Source: Rhabditoides inermis
Taxonomy: Eukaryota; Nematoda; Chromadorea; Rhabditida; Rhabditidae
Direction of reading: 5' to 3'
Assembly: GCA_963966185.1 (NCBI GenBank)
Contig: CAWZYM010000331.1
Span: 1,631,001-1,695,000 of the forward strand
DNA: 64,000 nt
Shown: positions 33,748 through 47,170 of the stretch, in pieces
How the letters are laid out: each line of letters starts with the position of its first letter
Numbering within the stretch: the first letter of the stretch is position 1
Made by a program: the position numbers and the translations under genes
Notes under the pieces: generated by a model
Databases searched by the model: none
What the model was told of the DNA's origin: nothing
The model's input: only the letters and a program-made list of their open reading frames with translations

Positions 33748-34133
33748 ATGGAACGGTTCGCGGTCGTCAGTTTGCCGCCAGGATTTCGAGATGACGACAA
33801 AATCGTGGAAGTGAGTTTTTTTTTCTTAGTTCACCTCTCTGTTCTCTTATTTCTCCCTATGCATCTAATTCCTCTCTTTTCTCTCTTTAGGCCGGACTCA
33901 GGTCATGCGCCACCTGCAAACTTCCCGATATCAATCATCTTCATACGATTTGAAACAAATATTATTTTAATTAATAAAAAATCTCTGTTCAGTTCCTCTC
34001 CTCCCTCCAACTCACCGCCTTCTTCTCTCCGTCTGTGGCGTTCGGCTTCGAGCTGTCCCGTCTCCGCCTTCTGGACGCCCATTGTGTCTGCCAGAGGCCC
34101 AGTCGACAGACGGTCTTCGATCACATTATGCAT
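33748..34133 (+). CDS. N-terminal paralogue of the 7.0-8.4 kb zinc-finger gene, probably truncated
   Basis: Exon 1 (33748-33810) is exactly 63 nt as in the zinc-finger gene and encodes MERFAVVSLPPGF..DDKIVE. Exon 2 (33993-34133, phase 0 on both sides) encodes FFSPSVAFGFELSRLRLLD, matching FFSPRVEFGYELGRLRWIE, then CVCQRPSRQTVFDHIMH before a good donor (GTGAGT). No further exon is found: GC-hairpin and CT-rich repeat DNA begins about 70 bases on, and no zinc finger is seen. An alternative middle exon after 33891 cannot be ruled out. It may be a truncated pseudogene, or the rest may lie beyond the repeats. Confidence 0.6.
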
Positions 34134-34205
34134 GTGAGTAAATTTTTCATACGTTTGCACTCTTTTTTGACATAGTCCGAGGGAGTGCGCACGCTTTGAT
34201 ACTTT

Positions 34206-34246
34206 ATATGTGAACTAGCGCTCCGGCGCGCTGCCGCGCGCCTCCG
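34206..34246. repeat. Isolated satellite-like GC hairpin core
   Basis: CTAGCGCTCCGGCGCGCTGC.. pairs with the following CGCGCGCC..GCACTAG. It resembles the GC-rich core of the 139-bp satellite and marks the left edge of the repetitive half. Confidence 0.65.
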
Positions 34247-34314
34247 CACTAGGTATACAAAAATAGAAAAATAGAAGAATAGTTCGTCTTGCATGTTTGA
34301 TAGTTGATTGCTCT

Positions 34315-34529
34315 CTAATGACTCTTGCGAAGATACATACACGCAAGGGTTGTAGTTGAAGTGTTCAAGTTCTATGTATTTTGTATATGTAGTTTAATTT
34401 TTGTCTTTTCTAACTATCTCTCCTACTTCTTTTTCACCTATTTTATGTTTCACAGATGTACACCGCCCCATCTCTTTCTCCTCTACACTGTTCTGTCTAC
34501 TTTCCATCCTATCTCCCTCCTCCTCCTCC

Positions 34530-34585
<56 letters not shown>

Positions 34586-35190
34586 CTCGACACAGTTCTA
34601 CTCTCCCCTATCTCTCCCCTCTCTCTTCTCCCTCTCCCACTGTCTCGCTATCTCTTTCTCTCTTTCTCTTTCTCTCTCAGTATTATATTCTCTAGAAACA
34701 GTATTTTATTCTCTATTGTCTACTGTCAACTTTCTAGAGACAATACTAATACTATGCTCTTGTTTGTCTACTGCATCTTTTTCTACTACTGTGACAACAA
34801 CTTTCTAGAGACATTACTGTTTTCTTCTGTCTACTTACACCTCTTCCACTCTCACTCTCACATCTGCAGTAATCACTATCACTGCGACTTTCGAGAGCCA
34901 GTTATGTCTACTCTCCCTTCTCTATCCTCTTTTCTCTCTCCTATTTTCTCTCTCTCTCCTATTCTCTCTCTCTCTCTCCTATTCTCTCTCTTGTATACTT
35001 TCACGTCCCCGCTGCGGTGACAACAACTTTCTAGAGACAGTACTATGGTACCTTCTGTCTACTCTTCTATTCTCACATCTGCAGTAGTCACTGCGACTTT
35101 CGAGAGACAGTTATGTAAAAAAAACTTTTTTAAACAGAAAGTACTACTCTCTTCTCTACTGTCTTCTCTCACTACTGTCTACTCTCTCAC
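34315..35190. repeat. CT-rich repetitive region
   Basis: CT microsatellite at 34533-34582, then repeated blocks of CAACTTTCTAGAGACA..TACT..GTCTACT alternating with CT-rich stretches. No coding support despite long Ser/Leu frames. Confidence 0.7.
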
Positions 35191-36660
35191 CGTCTAAAAC
35201 TATAATTTGACCGCCTGTGCTTGCCAAATGACATGTAAGGTGAACTCGATTCTCACCTCACCTCACTTCCACTCGACACTGTACTGCATCGAAAAGCGGA
35301 ATTTCAGGCTGAATATGTACAAGAGTACAAGTAATAAACTCAAAACCTAGTTTCAACTGAAAAAAAACAGCAGTACATAGTTCTATATTACGTCTACAAT
35401 GATTTCGAGAAAAGAAGCCGGCTGGTGCGCCCTAACACATTGTGTGCACGTGTGAAGGAGTTTGAAACAGTTTGAGGTTGATTTTATCGTTATAAAGCAC
35501 TATTTATTGACGTCTCAAAACATTTTACTTAACTTTTAACCTTCCACTTTTCGTTTTGTCAAAGTTATTCGTTGAAGATAGAAATTTTGTCCTTTTCAAC
35601 TGACTCAATGCATTATTGTTATATTTAGACATATTCCTATCAAAAGAGACACAACTGAGTGGATATGGGTCAGTGATTGCAAATGCCAACTATTCGATAT
35701 CGATCGGTTGACCTGGCGGCTGGTAGCGAGCAATCCGGTGGGCGCGACCCCAGCAAGTAACGCGCGCTCAGAAAATGTCTAATACTGTATGAAGACAAAG
35801 TCCGATCGATCTGAAACTTTGACAGAAGGACTTTTTTGCCCATAAAAGCTTAAGTTTACAAATCGGACCCTCTATCTCGTCTGTAGGAAAAGTCGATCAT
35901 ATTCGCCATATTTGGTGATTTTTCGAAAAAGGAAACCAGTTTCTATAATCTATTATACGTAATCTTTTTTATCTATTCAATTTTTATAGGAATCGAAGAT
36001 CATGAATTTTGGGTGCATTTTGGGTACATTCGCCTATTTGGGCATGAAGATGAGGTCACAGGCAGCTGGTATCGCGGCTATCGACTTTTTCTAGGTCGAT
36101 TCACCTACTCTCCAAATTTGGTTCTGATTGAAGTATTTTGAAATTTTTCTCCATAGTTAAGAGATTAGGTGATAACTATGATTAGGAGATCCTTATTGAC
36201 GAGATATTTGGAATTTTGCGTTCTCAGGTATTGAAGAAACTTTCTAGAAAAAATGAGTAGTTAGAGTAGACTTTGAAAAGAGATATCTCTCCGGAAGGAC
36301 GGACAGACAGACAGACACCATAGTAAATTCTAGTATGAAAGGGGGACTAGCGCGCTTCGCGCGCTAGATGTAATAGCGATAAACAGATAGACGATTAAAT
36401 TATCTATCGATTGATGTATTGATTGATATGATATGTAGTCTAGAAGCTAAGATAGAAAGAAAGAAGTTCTTGCTGCGCGATCACTCTACGAGACTCCTCC
36501 AGTAGATGATTATTAATCATGTTATGTTACAGTGCTATAAAAACATGTCAATAATGATTTGCACGCTTCTTTGATACATAGGAGCTTTGGCAAGCTATCG
36601 CGCGCATACGCTGTCAAAGTCTATAAAAACAGATTGATAATTATTATATTTCTTTGATAA
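35191..36660. repeat. Diverged dispersed repeat ending in a CTAGCGCGC hairpin
   Basis: From about 35700 to 36367 the sequence resembles the end of the composite modules: a GGACGGACAGACAGACACCATAG block followed by the hairpin CTAGCGCGC-TTC-GCGCGCTAG (36347-36367) and ATTATCTATCGATTGATGTAT. The earlier part is unique and without exons. Confidence 0.55.
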
Positions 36661-37490
36661 CTGATCTACACTTTTCCAAGTTCATAGAAGACGCTCCGGC
36701 ACGCTGCTGCGCGCATTCGCTGTCAAATTCTAAAAGTCTACAGTCGATAAGTGATTTTATTTATATATCACTGTTCTTCTCGCTGTCAAAACAGATTCTG
36801 TCAATTTCTAACAGTAAATTGTTGATAAGTCCAGATTTATTTTTATTTATCACTGGTCTACTCTCTCCTTTGCTAATAAAAAGCGCTTCGTCACGCTGCC
36901 GCGAGCCTCCGCTAACAAAGATTATCAGTACATAGTTCGGTGGCAATAAATATTTTCATATTACTGATCTACATTTTCTCGGTCTCACCGTCTCTCTGGT
37001 TCCTCTCTCACTCTCCCCTGCATTCATATGAACCGCTCCGGCACTCTCCGCCCACCTCCGCGTAAAAGACTATCAGTAGATAAATAATATTTTTGTCATT
37101 GTTGCTCTACGATTTATCCATCTTTCTGATCTTTCACTCTTTCTCATGCGCATAGAAGGCGCTCCGGCACGCTGCCGCGCGCCTCCGCGTAAAAGTCTAT
37201 AATTAGATCAATAATAATATTTTTTCTTTATCATTTCACGATTTATCCATCTTTTTGAACTTTCACTCTTTCTCATGCACATAGAAGGCGCTCCGGCACG
37301 CTGCCGCGCACCTCCGCGTAAAAGTCTATCAGTAGATCAATAATAATATTTTTCATTAGTAATCTACGATTTACTGATTTTTCACTCTCTCTTATGCGCA
37401 TAGAAGGCGGTCCGGCACGCAACCGCGCTGTCAAAATCTATTATAATTTTTGATAATTGCTATATTGTAATATTTATCTTTTCACTTTTC
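36661..37490. repeat. Diverged satellite copies
   Basis: About six degenerate copies of the 139-bp monomer, recognisable by GCGCTCCGGCACGCTGCCGC and AGTCTATCAGTAGATCAATA, with variable spacing. Confidence 0.75.
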
Positions 37491-37580
37491 TATATTTCGC
37501 TATGCCCAATATAGAGGGAGGAGGAGACAAAGTGGTGAAGGAATCTACAGAGCGCAAGCTGGGGTGACAATAATGATGAA

Positions 37581-37770
<190 letters not shown>

Positions 37771-37829
37771 TGATCACTGACTGATATTACTTTTCTCCGA
37801 CTCTCTGATTTTTTTTTACTTTTTCGTAT

Positions 37830-39480
37830 GCACATGGAGGGCGCTCCGGGCACGCTCCGCGCGGTTCCGCATAGCAAAGTCTATGAGTAGATTATTAATA
37901 ATACGAATATATTTATCACTGCTACTGATATAAAAATGAGTGATCTTTATTGTATTTCCTTAATTTTGAATTACAGTATTCTCAAATGTTTGAACAGTGT
38001 CAATGTCTAACAGTAGCTAGTTGATAATTTTCGATTCTCGACTGATATTATCTTACCTATGCACAGAGAAGGCGCTCCGAGATGCAGCCGAAGACTATCG
38101 GTATATGAGTGTTAAATATGTTATAACTAAACTACTTTTTCCGTTTCTCCGCTTCTCTCTCTTTCTCTCTCTCTCTCTCTCCTTTGCTCTAGAAGGCGCT
38201 CCGGCACACTTCGCGCGCCTCCGCGGTCAAAGTCTATCAGTAGATCAGTAATGATGAAAATATATTGATCATTGTTACTGATATGCATTCTCTCCGACTC
38301 TCTGATATTTCACTCTCTCGGATGCACATAGGAGGCGCTCCGGCACGCTTCGCGCGCCTCCGCGGTCAAAGTCTATCAGTAGATCAGTAATAATAAGAAT
38401 ATATTGATCACTGCTACTGATATGCATTTTCTCCGACTCTCTGATATTTCACTCTCTCGGATGCACATAGGAGGCGCTCCGGCACGCTTCGCGCGTCTCC
38501 GCGGTCAAAGTCTATCAGTAGATCAGTAATAATAAGAATATATTGATCACTGTTACTGATATGCATTCTCTCCGACTCTCTGATATTTCACTCTCTCGGA
38601 TGCACATAGGAGGCGCTCCGGCACGCTTCGCGCGTCTCCGCGGTCAAAGTCTATCAGTAGATCAGTAATAATAAGAATATATTGATCACTGTTACTGATA
38701 TGCATTCTCTCCGACTCTCTGATATTTCACTCTCTCGGATGCACATAGGAGGCGCTCCGGCACGCTTCGCGCGTCTCCGCGGTCAAAGTCTATCAGTAGA
38801 TCAGTAATAATAAGAATATATTGATCACTGTTACTGATATGCATTTTCTCCGACTCTCTGATATTTCACTCTCTCGGATGCACATAGGAGGCGCTCCGGC
38901 ACGCTTCGCGCGTCTCCGCGGTCAAAGTCTATCAGTAGATCAGTAATAATAAGAATATATTGATCACTGTTACTGATATGCATTTTCTCCGACTCTCTGA
39001 TATTTCACTCTCTCGGATGCACATAGGAGGCGCTCCGGCACGCTTCGCGCGTCTCCTCGGTCAAAGTCTATCAGTAGATCAGTAATAATAAGAATATATT
39101 GATCACTGTTACTGATATGCATTTTCTCCGACTCTCTGATATTTCACTCTCTCGGATGCACATAGGAGGCGCTCCGGCACGCTTCGCGCGTCTCCGCGGT
39201 CCAAGTCTATCAGTAGATCAGTAATAATAAGACTATATTGATCACTGTTACTGATATGCATTCTCTCCGACTCTCTGATATTTCACTCTCTCGGATGCAC
39301 ATAGGAGGCGCTCCGGCACGCTTCGCGCGTCTCCGCGGTCAAAGTCTATCAGTAGATCAGTAATAATAAGAATATATGGATCACTGATACAGATATGCAT
39401 TCTCTCCTACTCTCTGATCTTTCACTCTCTCGTATGTACATAGAAGGCGCTCCGGCACACTCCGCGGTAAAAGCCTATCA
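37830..39480. repeat. 139-bp satellite block with homogeneous core
   Basis: Between 38331 and about 39440 eight near-identical monomers follow at exactly 139 bp (for example 38331 and 38470). Each has a GC-rich core (GCGCTCCGGCACGCTTCGCG..), an AT-rich dyad (ATCAGTAG...CTGATAT) and a CT-rich stretch ending CGGATGCACATAG. The CGGATGCACATAGGA variant is characteristic of this block. Confidence 0.9.
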
Positions 39481-39558
39481 GTAGCTGGTTGACAATTACT
39501 ATTTAATTCAGATACAAGTATAATTTATAGTTATCACTTGTCTAATATTATAAAATAT

Positions 39559-39559
<1 letters not shown>

Positions 39560-39605
<46 letters not shown>

Positions 39606-39695
39606 GCAGCTAGTTGACAATTAATATTTTTTTAGATCCAAGATTTCATAGTTATTACTAATCTAAAATCATTATATATATATATATATATATCT
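39560..39695. repeat. GA and AT microsatellites
   Basis: (GA)n at 39562-39602 and (AT)n at about 39673-39693. Confidence 0.85.
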
Positions 39696-39738
39696 ATGAT
39701 ATATATGACTTGATATATAATATTATTCTTCTTCTTTC

Positions 39739-40145
39739 CCCGCGGCGTGCGGTCGGGTCTTCATTTTGCCCCGCCGCTGCCGGATGATCGGGCGCATCGA
39801 CAAGAATCCTTCCCAAGACATCCATTGAGCCGGCGGGAAGTAGCTCATGCGGAAGCAGTTCGGGCGCGAGGAGATACTATGTGCAAAGCAAAGGAGTCTC
39901 CGGCGCTGTCACATCAACAATGGTACTCTAATGGTCTATGGAAAGAATATCGATCTAGTATCGGAAAACTATCGATCAAGAATCGTCTTCCGCCACTAAC
40001 CTCGTCTGCCCAACTGTCTTTCCCCGGCGTTAGCCCATAAGATCTTGGCCCACTGTATGCTTCCTATCCTATTATTGTGATTGTGATTGTCATATTCAGC
40101 TATAACGATTCCGGATAAACACTTGACTTGACTTGACTTGACTTG
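39739..40145 (+). mobile_element. Probable non-LTR retrotransposon 3' end, copy 2
   Basis: Shares ordered blocks with 128-505 (see there) and ends in an (ACTTG)n tail after a TATAACGATTC block. The frame through it (39747-40040) has no recognisable reverse-transcriptase motif. Confidence 0.45.
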
Positions 40146-40152
40146 ATATATA

Positions 40153-40198
<46 letters not shown>

Positions 40199-40224
40199 AA
40201 GAGAGAGAGAGGGGTACTACAAAG

Positions 40225-41360
40225 TATTTCGCCTCGCCTCACTTCCATGATTGAATATAGAATATCGTGAGTGCATACAGTATAGTTTTATTGTATGTGG
40301 TCAGAAAACCGAATTAGCACAGTTCGTTGGAGTGTGGTAAGCTGTTTCGTAGTGCATGGTGATATTCTCGCTCATTTGCACATTATACTGTTTCTTTCTC
40401 TAACAGCAGACAGACTGGCAGCTGGCGCACTCTCAACTCGCCACACTCTCTCGTCGCGGGGCAATAAAGTGGCGTCGATTAGAGGAATTTAATTGATATC
40501 GGGCGTCAGAGGTCACAAAAAGATGCAAATTTTGGTAGAAGTGTAGTGGCCACCTATATACATGTTGTAGTAAAGGGAGACCTTACACGATTGCCTAGTT
40601 TTCTTGAACAGCCCGCGACCACTGTTTGGTGTCGCCTCGCCTCGACTAAATCACTTCGTGAAAGGAAACCAGGAGGAATTATAAAAAGATTACGGGCAGA
40701 TTTGTAGATTAGAAAGTTTAGAGGAGTGACGTCAAAACCGTTTCTCGAAAGCTGGAGTCTGCGATTCGCAGTACTCGTTCTTGTAAGGCCTACTCGATGC
40801 CACCGTTCAACCACCTAACCGTCTCTTCATCTGACACGCTATTTCACTGCTTTTCTGTCTGACGCTCTCCTGTTACGCGCTATTTCGTCGGACTTTCTCG
40901 AGCTTATAGCTCCGCGGATATGAGAGATATGATAACATAAAGATTTTGGGAGCATCTCCAGACCGAGGGCTATACAGCCATACCAAATTTAGCCGGATCC
41001 ATGCATCGGTGGCCTTTGTGGAGCCATGTATGGACGGACACCATAGGGCATTTTACACATACAGGCGCAGCGGCGCTGCGACTAGCGCGCTTCGCGCGCT
41101 AGAAATATAGGTATAAAATAGAGGAGAAAATTATCTATCGATTGATATATAGATTGACTTGATATGTGCTCTGGAAGTGCTATTAGGAGCTGTGCTAGAA
41201 GTGCTGTTTTCAGTCTTCCAGTAGATGGCTGATCTTTATTTCTTTCCTTATTTTTTTTATTTTCAGTAATTTTAAATAATTAGAAAGTGTCACAGTCTAT
41301 CTGGTTGATAGTATCTGGTTGACTGCTTTTCTACAGATGTATTTACCTTGCTCATAGAAG
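40225..41360. repeat. Composite module 1 (alpha type)
   Basis: Starts TATTTCGCCTCGCCTCACTT after a GA tract; contains GAGTGTGGTAAGCTGTTTCG, CACTCTCTCGTCGCGG, GTAGTGGCCACCT, a ~250-bp conserved stretch, and GAGCTTATAGCTCCGCGGAT. It ends with hairpin 41082-41102 and a lead-in to satellite. The alpha segment is GATTTTGGGAGCATCTCCAG...GGCCTTTGTGGAGCC. Confidence 0.85.
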
Positions 41361-42500
41361 GCGGTCCGGCACGCTCCGCTGTCAGAGCCTATCAGTAGAT
41401 CAGTAATAAAAAAATAATATAATGATCACTGATAATGATATGCAACCTATTCTACTTTCTGATCTTTTACTTTTTCGTTTGCTCATTGAGGGCGCTCCGG
41501 CATGCTTCGAACGCCTCCGCGGTCAAAGTCGATCAGTAGATCAGTAATTATAATAATATATCAATCATTGATACTGATATGAATTTTCTCCGACTCTCTG
41601 ATCGTTCACTTTCTCGTATGCACATAGAAAGCGCTCCGGCACGCTCCGCGCGCCTTCGCGGTCAAAGTATATCACTAAATCAGTAATTATAATAATGCAT
41701 TAATCATTGATACTGATATGCAATCTTTTCTACTCTCTGATCTTTTACTCTTTCGTATGCACATAGAGGGCGCTCCGGCACGCTTCGCGCGCCTCCGCGG
41801 TCAAAGTCGATCAGTAGATCAGTAGTTATAATAATATATAAATCATTGATACTGATATGCAATCTCTTCTACTCTCTGATATTTTACTCTTTCGTATGCA
41901 CAAAGAGGGCGCTCCGGCACGCTTCGCGCGCCTCCGCGGTCAAAGTCGATCAGTAGATCAGTAATGATAATAATATATTAATCATTGATACTGATATGCA
42001 ATCTCTTCTACTCTCTGATCTTTTACTCTTTCGTATGGACATAGAGGGCGCTCCGGCACGCTCCGCGCGCCTCCGCAGTCAAAGTATATCAGTATATCAG
42101 TATAAACAAGAATATATTGATCACTGCTACTAATATGATTTTTCTCCGACTCTCTGATCGTTCACTTTCTCGTATGCACATAGAAAGCGCTCCGGCACGC
42201 TCCGCGCGCCTTCGCGGTCAAAGTATATCACTAAATCAGTAATGATAATAATATATTAATCATTGATACTGATATGCAATCTCTTCTACTCTCTGATCTT
42301 TTACTCTTTCGTATGCACATAGAGGGCGCTCCGGCACGCTCCGCGCGCCTCCGCGGTCAAGTATATCAGTATATCAGTAATAATAAGAATATATTGATCA
42401 TTGCTACTGATATGAATTTTTTTCCGATTCTCTGATCGTTCATCTTCTCGTATGCACCTAGAAAGCGCTCCGGGGCACGCTCCGCGGTAAAATATTACAA
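41361..42500. repeat. 139-bp satellite block
   Basis: About eight diverged monomers, then a GA tract to 42590. Confidence 0.85.
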
Positions 42501-42503
42501 AAT

Positions 42504-42580
<77 letters not shown>

Positions 42581-42794
42581 AGAGTGGGATGTGCAGCTGG
42601 TTGACAATTATGATTTAATTTTGATGCAAGTAGACTTTATAGTTATCACTAATCTGAAATCATAAACTATAAGAGATAGATAGAGGAAGAGGGGAAATAG
42701 GGAGAGAAAGAGAGCGAGCGAGAGATATATACTTATCACTGGTCTAATATTATAAATTATAAGCGAGAGAGAGAGAGACGAAAGAGAGAGCGAG

Positions 42795-42840
<46 letters not shown>

Positions 42841-42910
42841 GATAGAGACGAGAGAGAGACGAAAAAGAGAGGGATGAGAAAAGGAATGGGAAGAGAAAAG
42901 GAGGTTACAT
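42500..42910. repeat. GA microsatellites before module 2
   Basis: Pure (GA)n at 42508-42579 and 42795-42838, separated by GCAGCTGGTTGACAATTAT, a linker seen at the end of most satellite blocks. Confidence 0.9.
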
Positions 42911-44060
42911 ACTATTTCGCCTCGCCTCACTTCTATGATTGAATATAGAAGGACGTGAGTGCATATAGTAATGTTTTATTGTATTTACTCAGAATATAGT
43001 AATCGCGCAGTTTGTTGGAGTGTGGTGAGCTGTTTCGTAGTGCGTGGTGATGTTCTCGCTCATTTGCACAATTGACTGTCTTTTTCTCTGACATCAGACA
43101 GACTGGCAGCTGGCGCACTCTCACCTCGCCACACTCTCTCGTCGCGGGGCAATAAAACGACGTCGATTAGAGGAATTTAATTAATAGCGGGCGTCAGAGG
43201 TCACAAAAAGATGCAAATTTTGGTAGAAGTGTAGTGGCCACCTGTATGCATGTAGTAGTAAAGGGAGATGTTACACGGTTGCCTAGTTTTCTTGAACAGC
43301 CCGCGACAATTGTTTGGTGTCGCCTCGCCTCGATTAAATCACTTCGTGAAAGGAAACCAGGAGGAGTTATAAAAAGATTACGGGCAGATTTGTAGATTAG
43401 GAAGTTTAGATGAGTGACGTCAAAACCGTTTCTCGAAAGCTGGAGTCTGCGATTCGCAGTACTCGTTCTTGTAAGGCCTACTCGATGCAACCGTTCAACC
43501 ACCTACCCGTCTCCTCGCCTCACATACTATTTCGCTGCTTTTCTGTCTGACGCTCTCTGATTACGCGCTGTTTCATCGGACTTTCTCGAGCTTATAGCTC
43601 CGCGGATATGAGAGATATGATAACATAAAGATTTTGGGAGCATCTCCAGACCGAGGGCTTTACAGCCATACCAAATTTAGCCGGATCCATGCATCGATGG
43701 CCTTTGTGGAGCCATGTATGGACGGACACCATAGGGCATTTTACACATACAGGCGCAGCGGCGCTGCGATAGCGCGCTTCGCGCGCTAGAAAGATGAGTA
43801 TAAAAAAGAGGAGAAAATTATCTATCGATTGACATATAGATTGACTTGATATGTGCTCTGGAAGTGCTATTAGGAGCTGTGATAGAAGTGCTGTTGTCAG
43901 TCTTTCAGTAGATGACTGATCTTTATCTATTTCTTTTTGTTTATTTTTCAGTAGTTTCAAATTTTTAGAAAGTGTCACAGTTTAACAGTATCTGGTTGAT
44001 AGAATCTGCTCGACTGCTTTTCTACAGATGTTATATTTACTATGCTCATAGAAGCCGCTC
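42911..44060. repeat. Composite module 2 (alpha type)
   Basis: Collinear with module 1; hairpin ends at 43788. Confidence 0.85.
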
Positions 44061-44918
44061 CGGCACGCTCCGCGGTCAGAGCCTATCAGTAGATCAGTAA
44101 TAAAAAAATAATATAATGATCACTGATAATGATATGCATTTTCTCCTACGCTCTGATATTTTACTGTCTCGTATGCACAAAGAGAGCGCTCCGGGCACGC
44201 TCCGCGCGCCTCCGCGGTCAAAGTTGATCAGTAAATCAGTAATTATAATAATATATTGATCACTGCTACTGATATGCATTTTCTCCGACTCTCTGATCTT
44301 CCACTTTCTCGTAAGCACATAGAAAGCGCTCCGGCACGCTCCGCGCGCCTCCGCGGTCAAAGTCGATCAGTAGATCAGTAGTATTAAGAATAGATTGATC
44401 ACTGCTACTGATATGCATTTTTGTCGACTCTCTGATCTTTCACTTTCTCGTATGCACATAGAAAGCGCTCCGGCACGCTCCGCGCACCTCCGCGGTCAAA
44501 GTCGATCAGTAGATCAGTAATTAAATAATATATTGATCACTGCTACTGATATACATTTTCTCCGACTCTCTGATCTTTCACTTTCTCGTATGCACATAGA
44601 AAGCGCTCCGGCACGCTTCGCGCGCCTCCGCGGTCAAAGTCGATCAGTAGATCAGTAATTAAATAATATATTGATCACTGCTACTGATATACATTTTCTT
44701 CGACTCTCTGATCTTTCACCTTCTCGTATGCACATAAAAAGCGCTCCGGCACGCTCCGCGCGCTTCCGCGGTCAAAGTCGATCAGTAGATCAGTATTATT
44801 CAGAATGTATTGATCAGCTACTGATATGCATTCTCTCCTACTCTCTTATCTTTCAATCTCTCGTGTGCACATAGAGGGCGCTCCGGCACACTTCGCTGTA
44901 AAATAATATAAGAGAGAA

Positions 44919-44965
<47 letters not shown>

Positions 44966-46010
44966 TGTGCAGCTGGTTGACAATTATGATTTAATTTAGA
45001 TGCAAGTAGACTTTATAGTTATCACTTATCTGAAATCATGAAATGTAATAGATAGATAGAGGAAGAGAGGAGATAGGGAGAGAGCTGGTTGACAATAATT
45101 AGTTATCACGGATCTAATATTATAAAATATCTACTCTCGCCTTCAATCACCGCGCGCCTCCGCGATCAAAGCCGATCAGTAAGTCAGTAATTGTAATAAT
45201 TTATTGATCACTGATACTGATATGAATTTTCTCCTACTCTCTGATCGTTCACTTTCTCGTATGGACATAGAAAGCGCTCCGGCACGCTCCGCGCGCATCC
45301 GCGGTCAAAGTATATCAGTAGATCAGTAATAATAAGAATATATTGATCACTGCTACTGATATGCATTTTTCTCCGACTCTCTGATCTTTCACTTTCTCGT
45401 ATGCACATAGAAAGCGCTCCGGCACGCTCCGCGCGCCTCCGCGGTCAAAGTCGATCAGTAGATCAGTAATATTAAGAATAGATTGATCACTGCTACTGAT
45501 GTGCATTTTGCTCCGACTCTCTGATCTTTCACTTTCTCGTATGCACATAGAAAGCGCTCCGGCACGCTCCGCGCACCTCCGCGGTCAAAGTCGATCAGTA
45601 GATCAGTAATTATAATAATATATTGATCACTGATCCTGATATGCATTTTTTCCGATTTTCTGATTTGTTTACTCTTTCGTATGCACATAGAAGGCGCTCC
45701 GGCACGCTTCGCGCGCCTCCGCGGTCAAAGCCGATCAGTAGATCAGTAATTATTATAATATACTGATCACTAATATCGATATGCATTATCTCCTACTCTC
45801 TGATCTTTCAATCTCTCGTGTGCACATAGAGGGCGCTCCGGCACACTCCACGGTAAAATCATATCAGTAGCTGTTTGACAATTATTATTTATTATAGATC
45901 CAAGTATAATTAATAGTTATCACTGGTCTAATATTATAAAATATAAGAGAAAGAGATATAGAGAGAGGAAGAGAGGGAGAGAGAGAGAGAGAGACGAAAA
46001 AAGAGAAATG
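44061..46010. repeat. 139-bp satellite block with GA tracts
   Basis: About twelve monomers, interrupted by GA tracts at about 44905-44965, and with an internal restart at 45130. Confidence 0.85.
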
Positions 46011-46027
46011 AGAAAAGGAGGTTACAT

Positions 46028-47170
46028 ACTATTTCGCCTCGCCTCACTTCTATGATTGAATATAGAATGACGTGAGTGCATATAGTAATGTTTCATTGTA
46101 TTTACTCAGAATATAGTAATCGCGCAGTTTGTTGGAGTGTGGTGAGCTATTTCGTAGTGCGTGGTGATGTTCTCGCTGGTTTGCACAATTGACTGTCTCT
46201 TTCTCTAACAGCAGACGGGCTGGCAGCTGGCGCACTCTCACCTCGCCACACTCTCTCGTCGCGGGCGGGGCAATAAAGTGGCGTCGATTAGAGGAATTTA
46301 ATTGATAGCGGGCGTCAGAGGTCACAGAAAGATGCAAATTTTGGTAGAAGTGTAGTGGCCACCTATATACATGTTGTAGTGAAGGGAGACCTTACACGAT
46401 TGCCTAGTTTTCTTGAACAGCCCGCGACAACTGTTTGGTGTCGCCTCGCCTCGACTAAATCATTTCGTGAAAGGAAACCAGGAGGAGTTATAAAAAGATT
46501 ACGGGCAGATTTGTAGGTGAGGGAGTGTAGAGGAGTGACGTCGAAACCGTTTTTCGATAACTGAAGTCTGCGATCCGCAGTGCTCGTTCTTGTAAGGTCT
46601 ACTCGCCGCAGCCGATTCGCCAGTGACCCGTCTCCTCGCCTCACACACTATTTCGCCTGTTTTCTGTCTGACTCTCTCTGATTACGCGCTATTTCGTCGG
46701 ACTTTCTGGAGCTTATAGCTCCGCGGATATGATAGATAAAGATCTGAAAATTGGAATCCTGCATCTCGGGACCGAGACCATCGGATCGATGTCACGTTTG
46801 GCTAGATAGGAGTAGTGGCTGGCGCGGTAGAGCGATGGACGGACGGAAACCATAGGGCATTTTGCACAGCCAGGCGCAGCGGGCGCTGCGACTAGCGCGC
46901 TTCGCGCGCTAGAAATATAGGTATAAAATAGAGGAAAAAATTATCTATCGATTGATCTATAGATTGACTTGATATTTGCTCTAGAAGTGCTATTAGGAGC
47001 TGTGCTAGAAGTGCTGTTGTCAGTCTACCAGTAGATGACTGGCCTTTTTTTTATTTCCTTTTTTGATTTTCAGTAATTTTAAATAATTAGAAAGTGTCAC
47101 AGTCTATCTGGTTGATAGTATCTGCTTGACTGCTTTTCTACAGATGTTATATTTACTACTTATGCTCATA
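46028..47170. repeat. Composite module 3 (beta type)
   Basis: Same flanks as module 1 but the middle is the beta segment: GAAAATTGGAATCCTGCATC...GGCGCGGTAGAGCGATGG. Hairpin 46892-46912. Confidence 0.85.

Noticed and set aside
513..35020. Long open frames of Ser-Leu or Arg-Glu repeats
   Set aside because: They are (CT)n or (GA)n microsatellites read in frame; they lie in introns or between genes and have no conserved start, splice or family support.
39747..40040. 97-residue frame in the retroelement-like segment
   Set aside because: Not shared by the copy at 128-505 and without reverse-transcriptase motifs.
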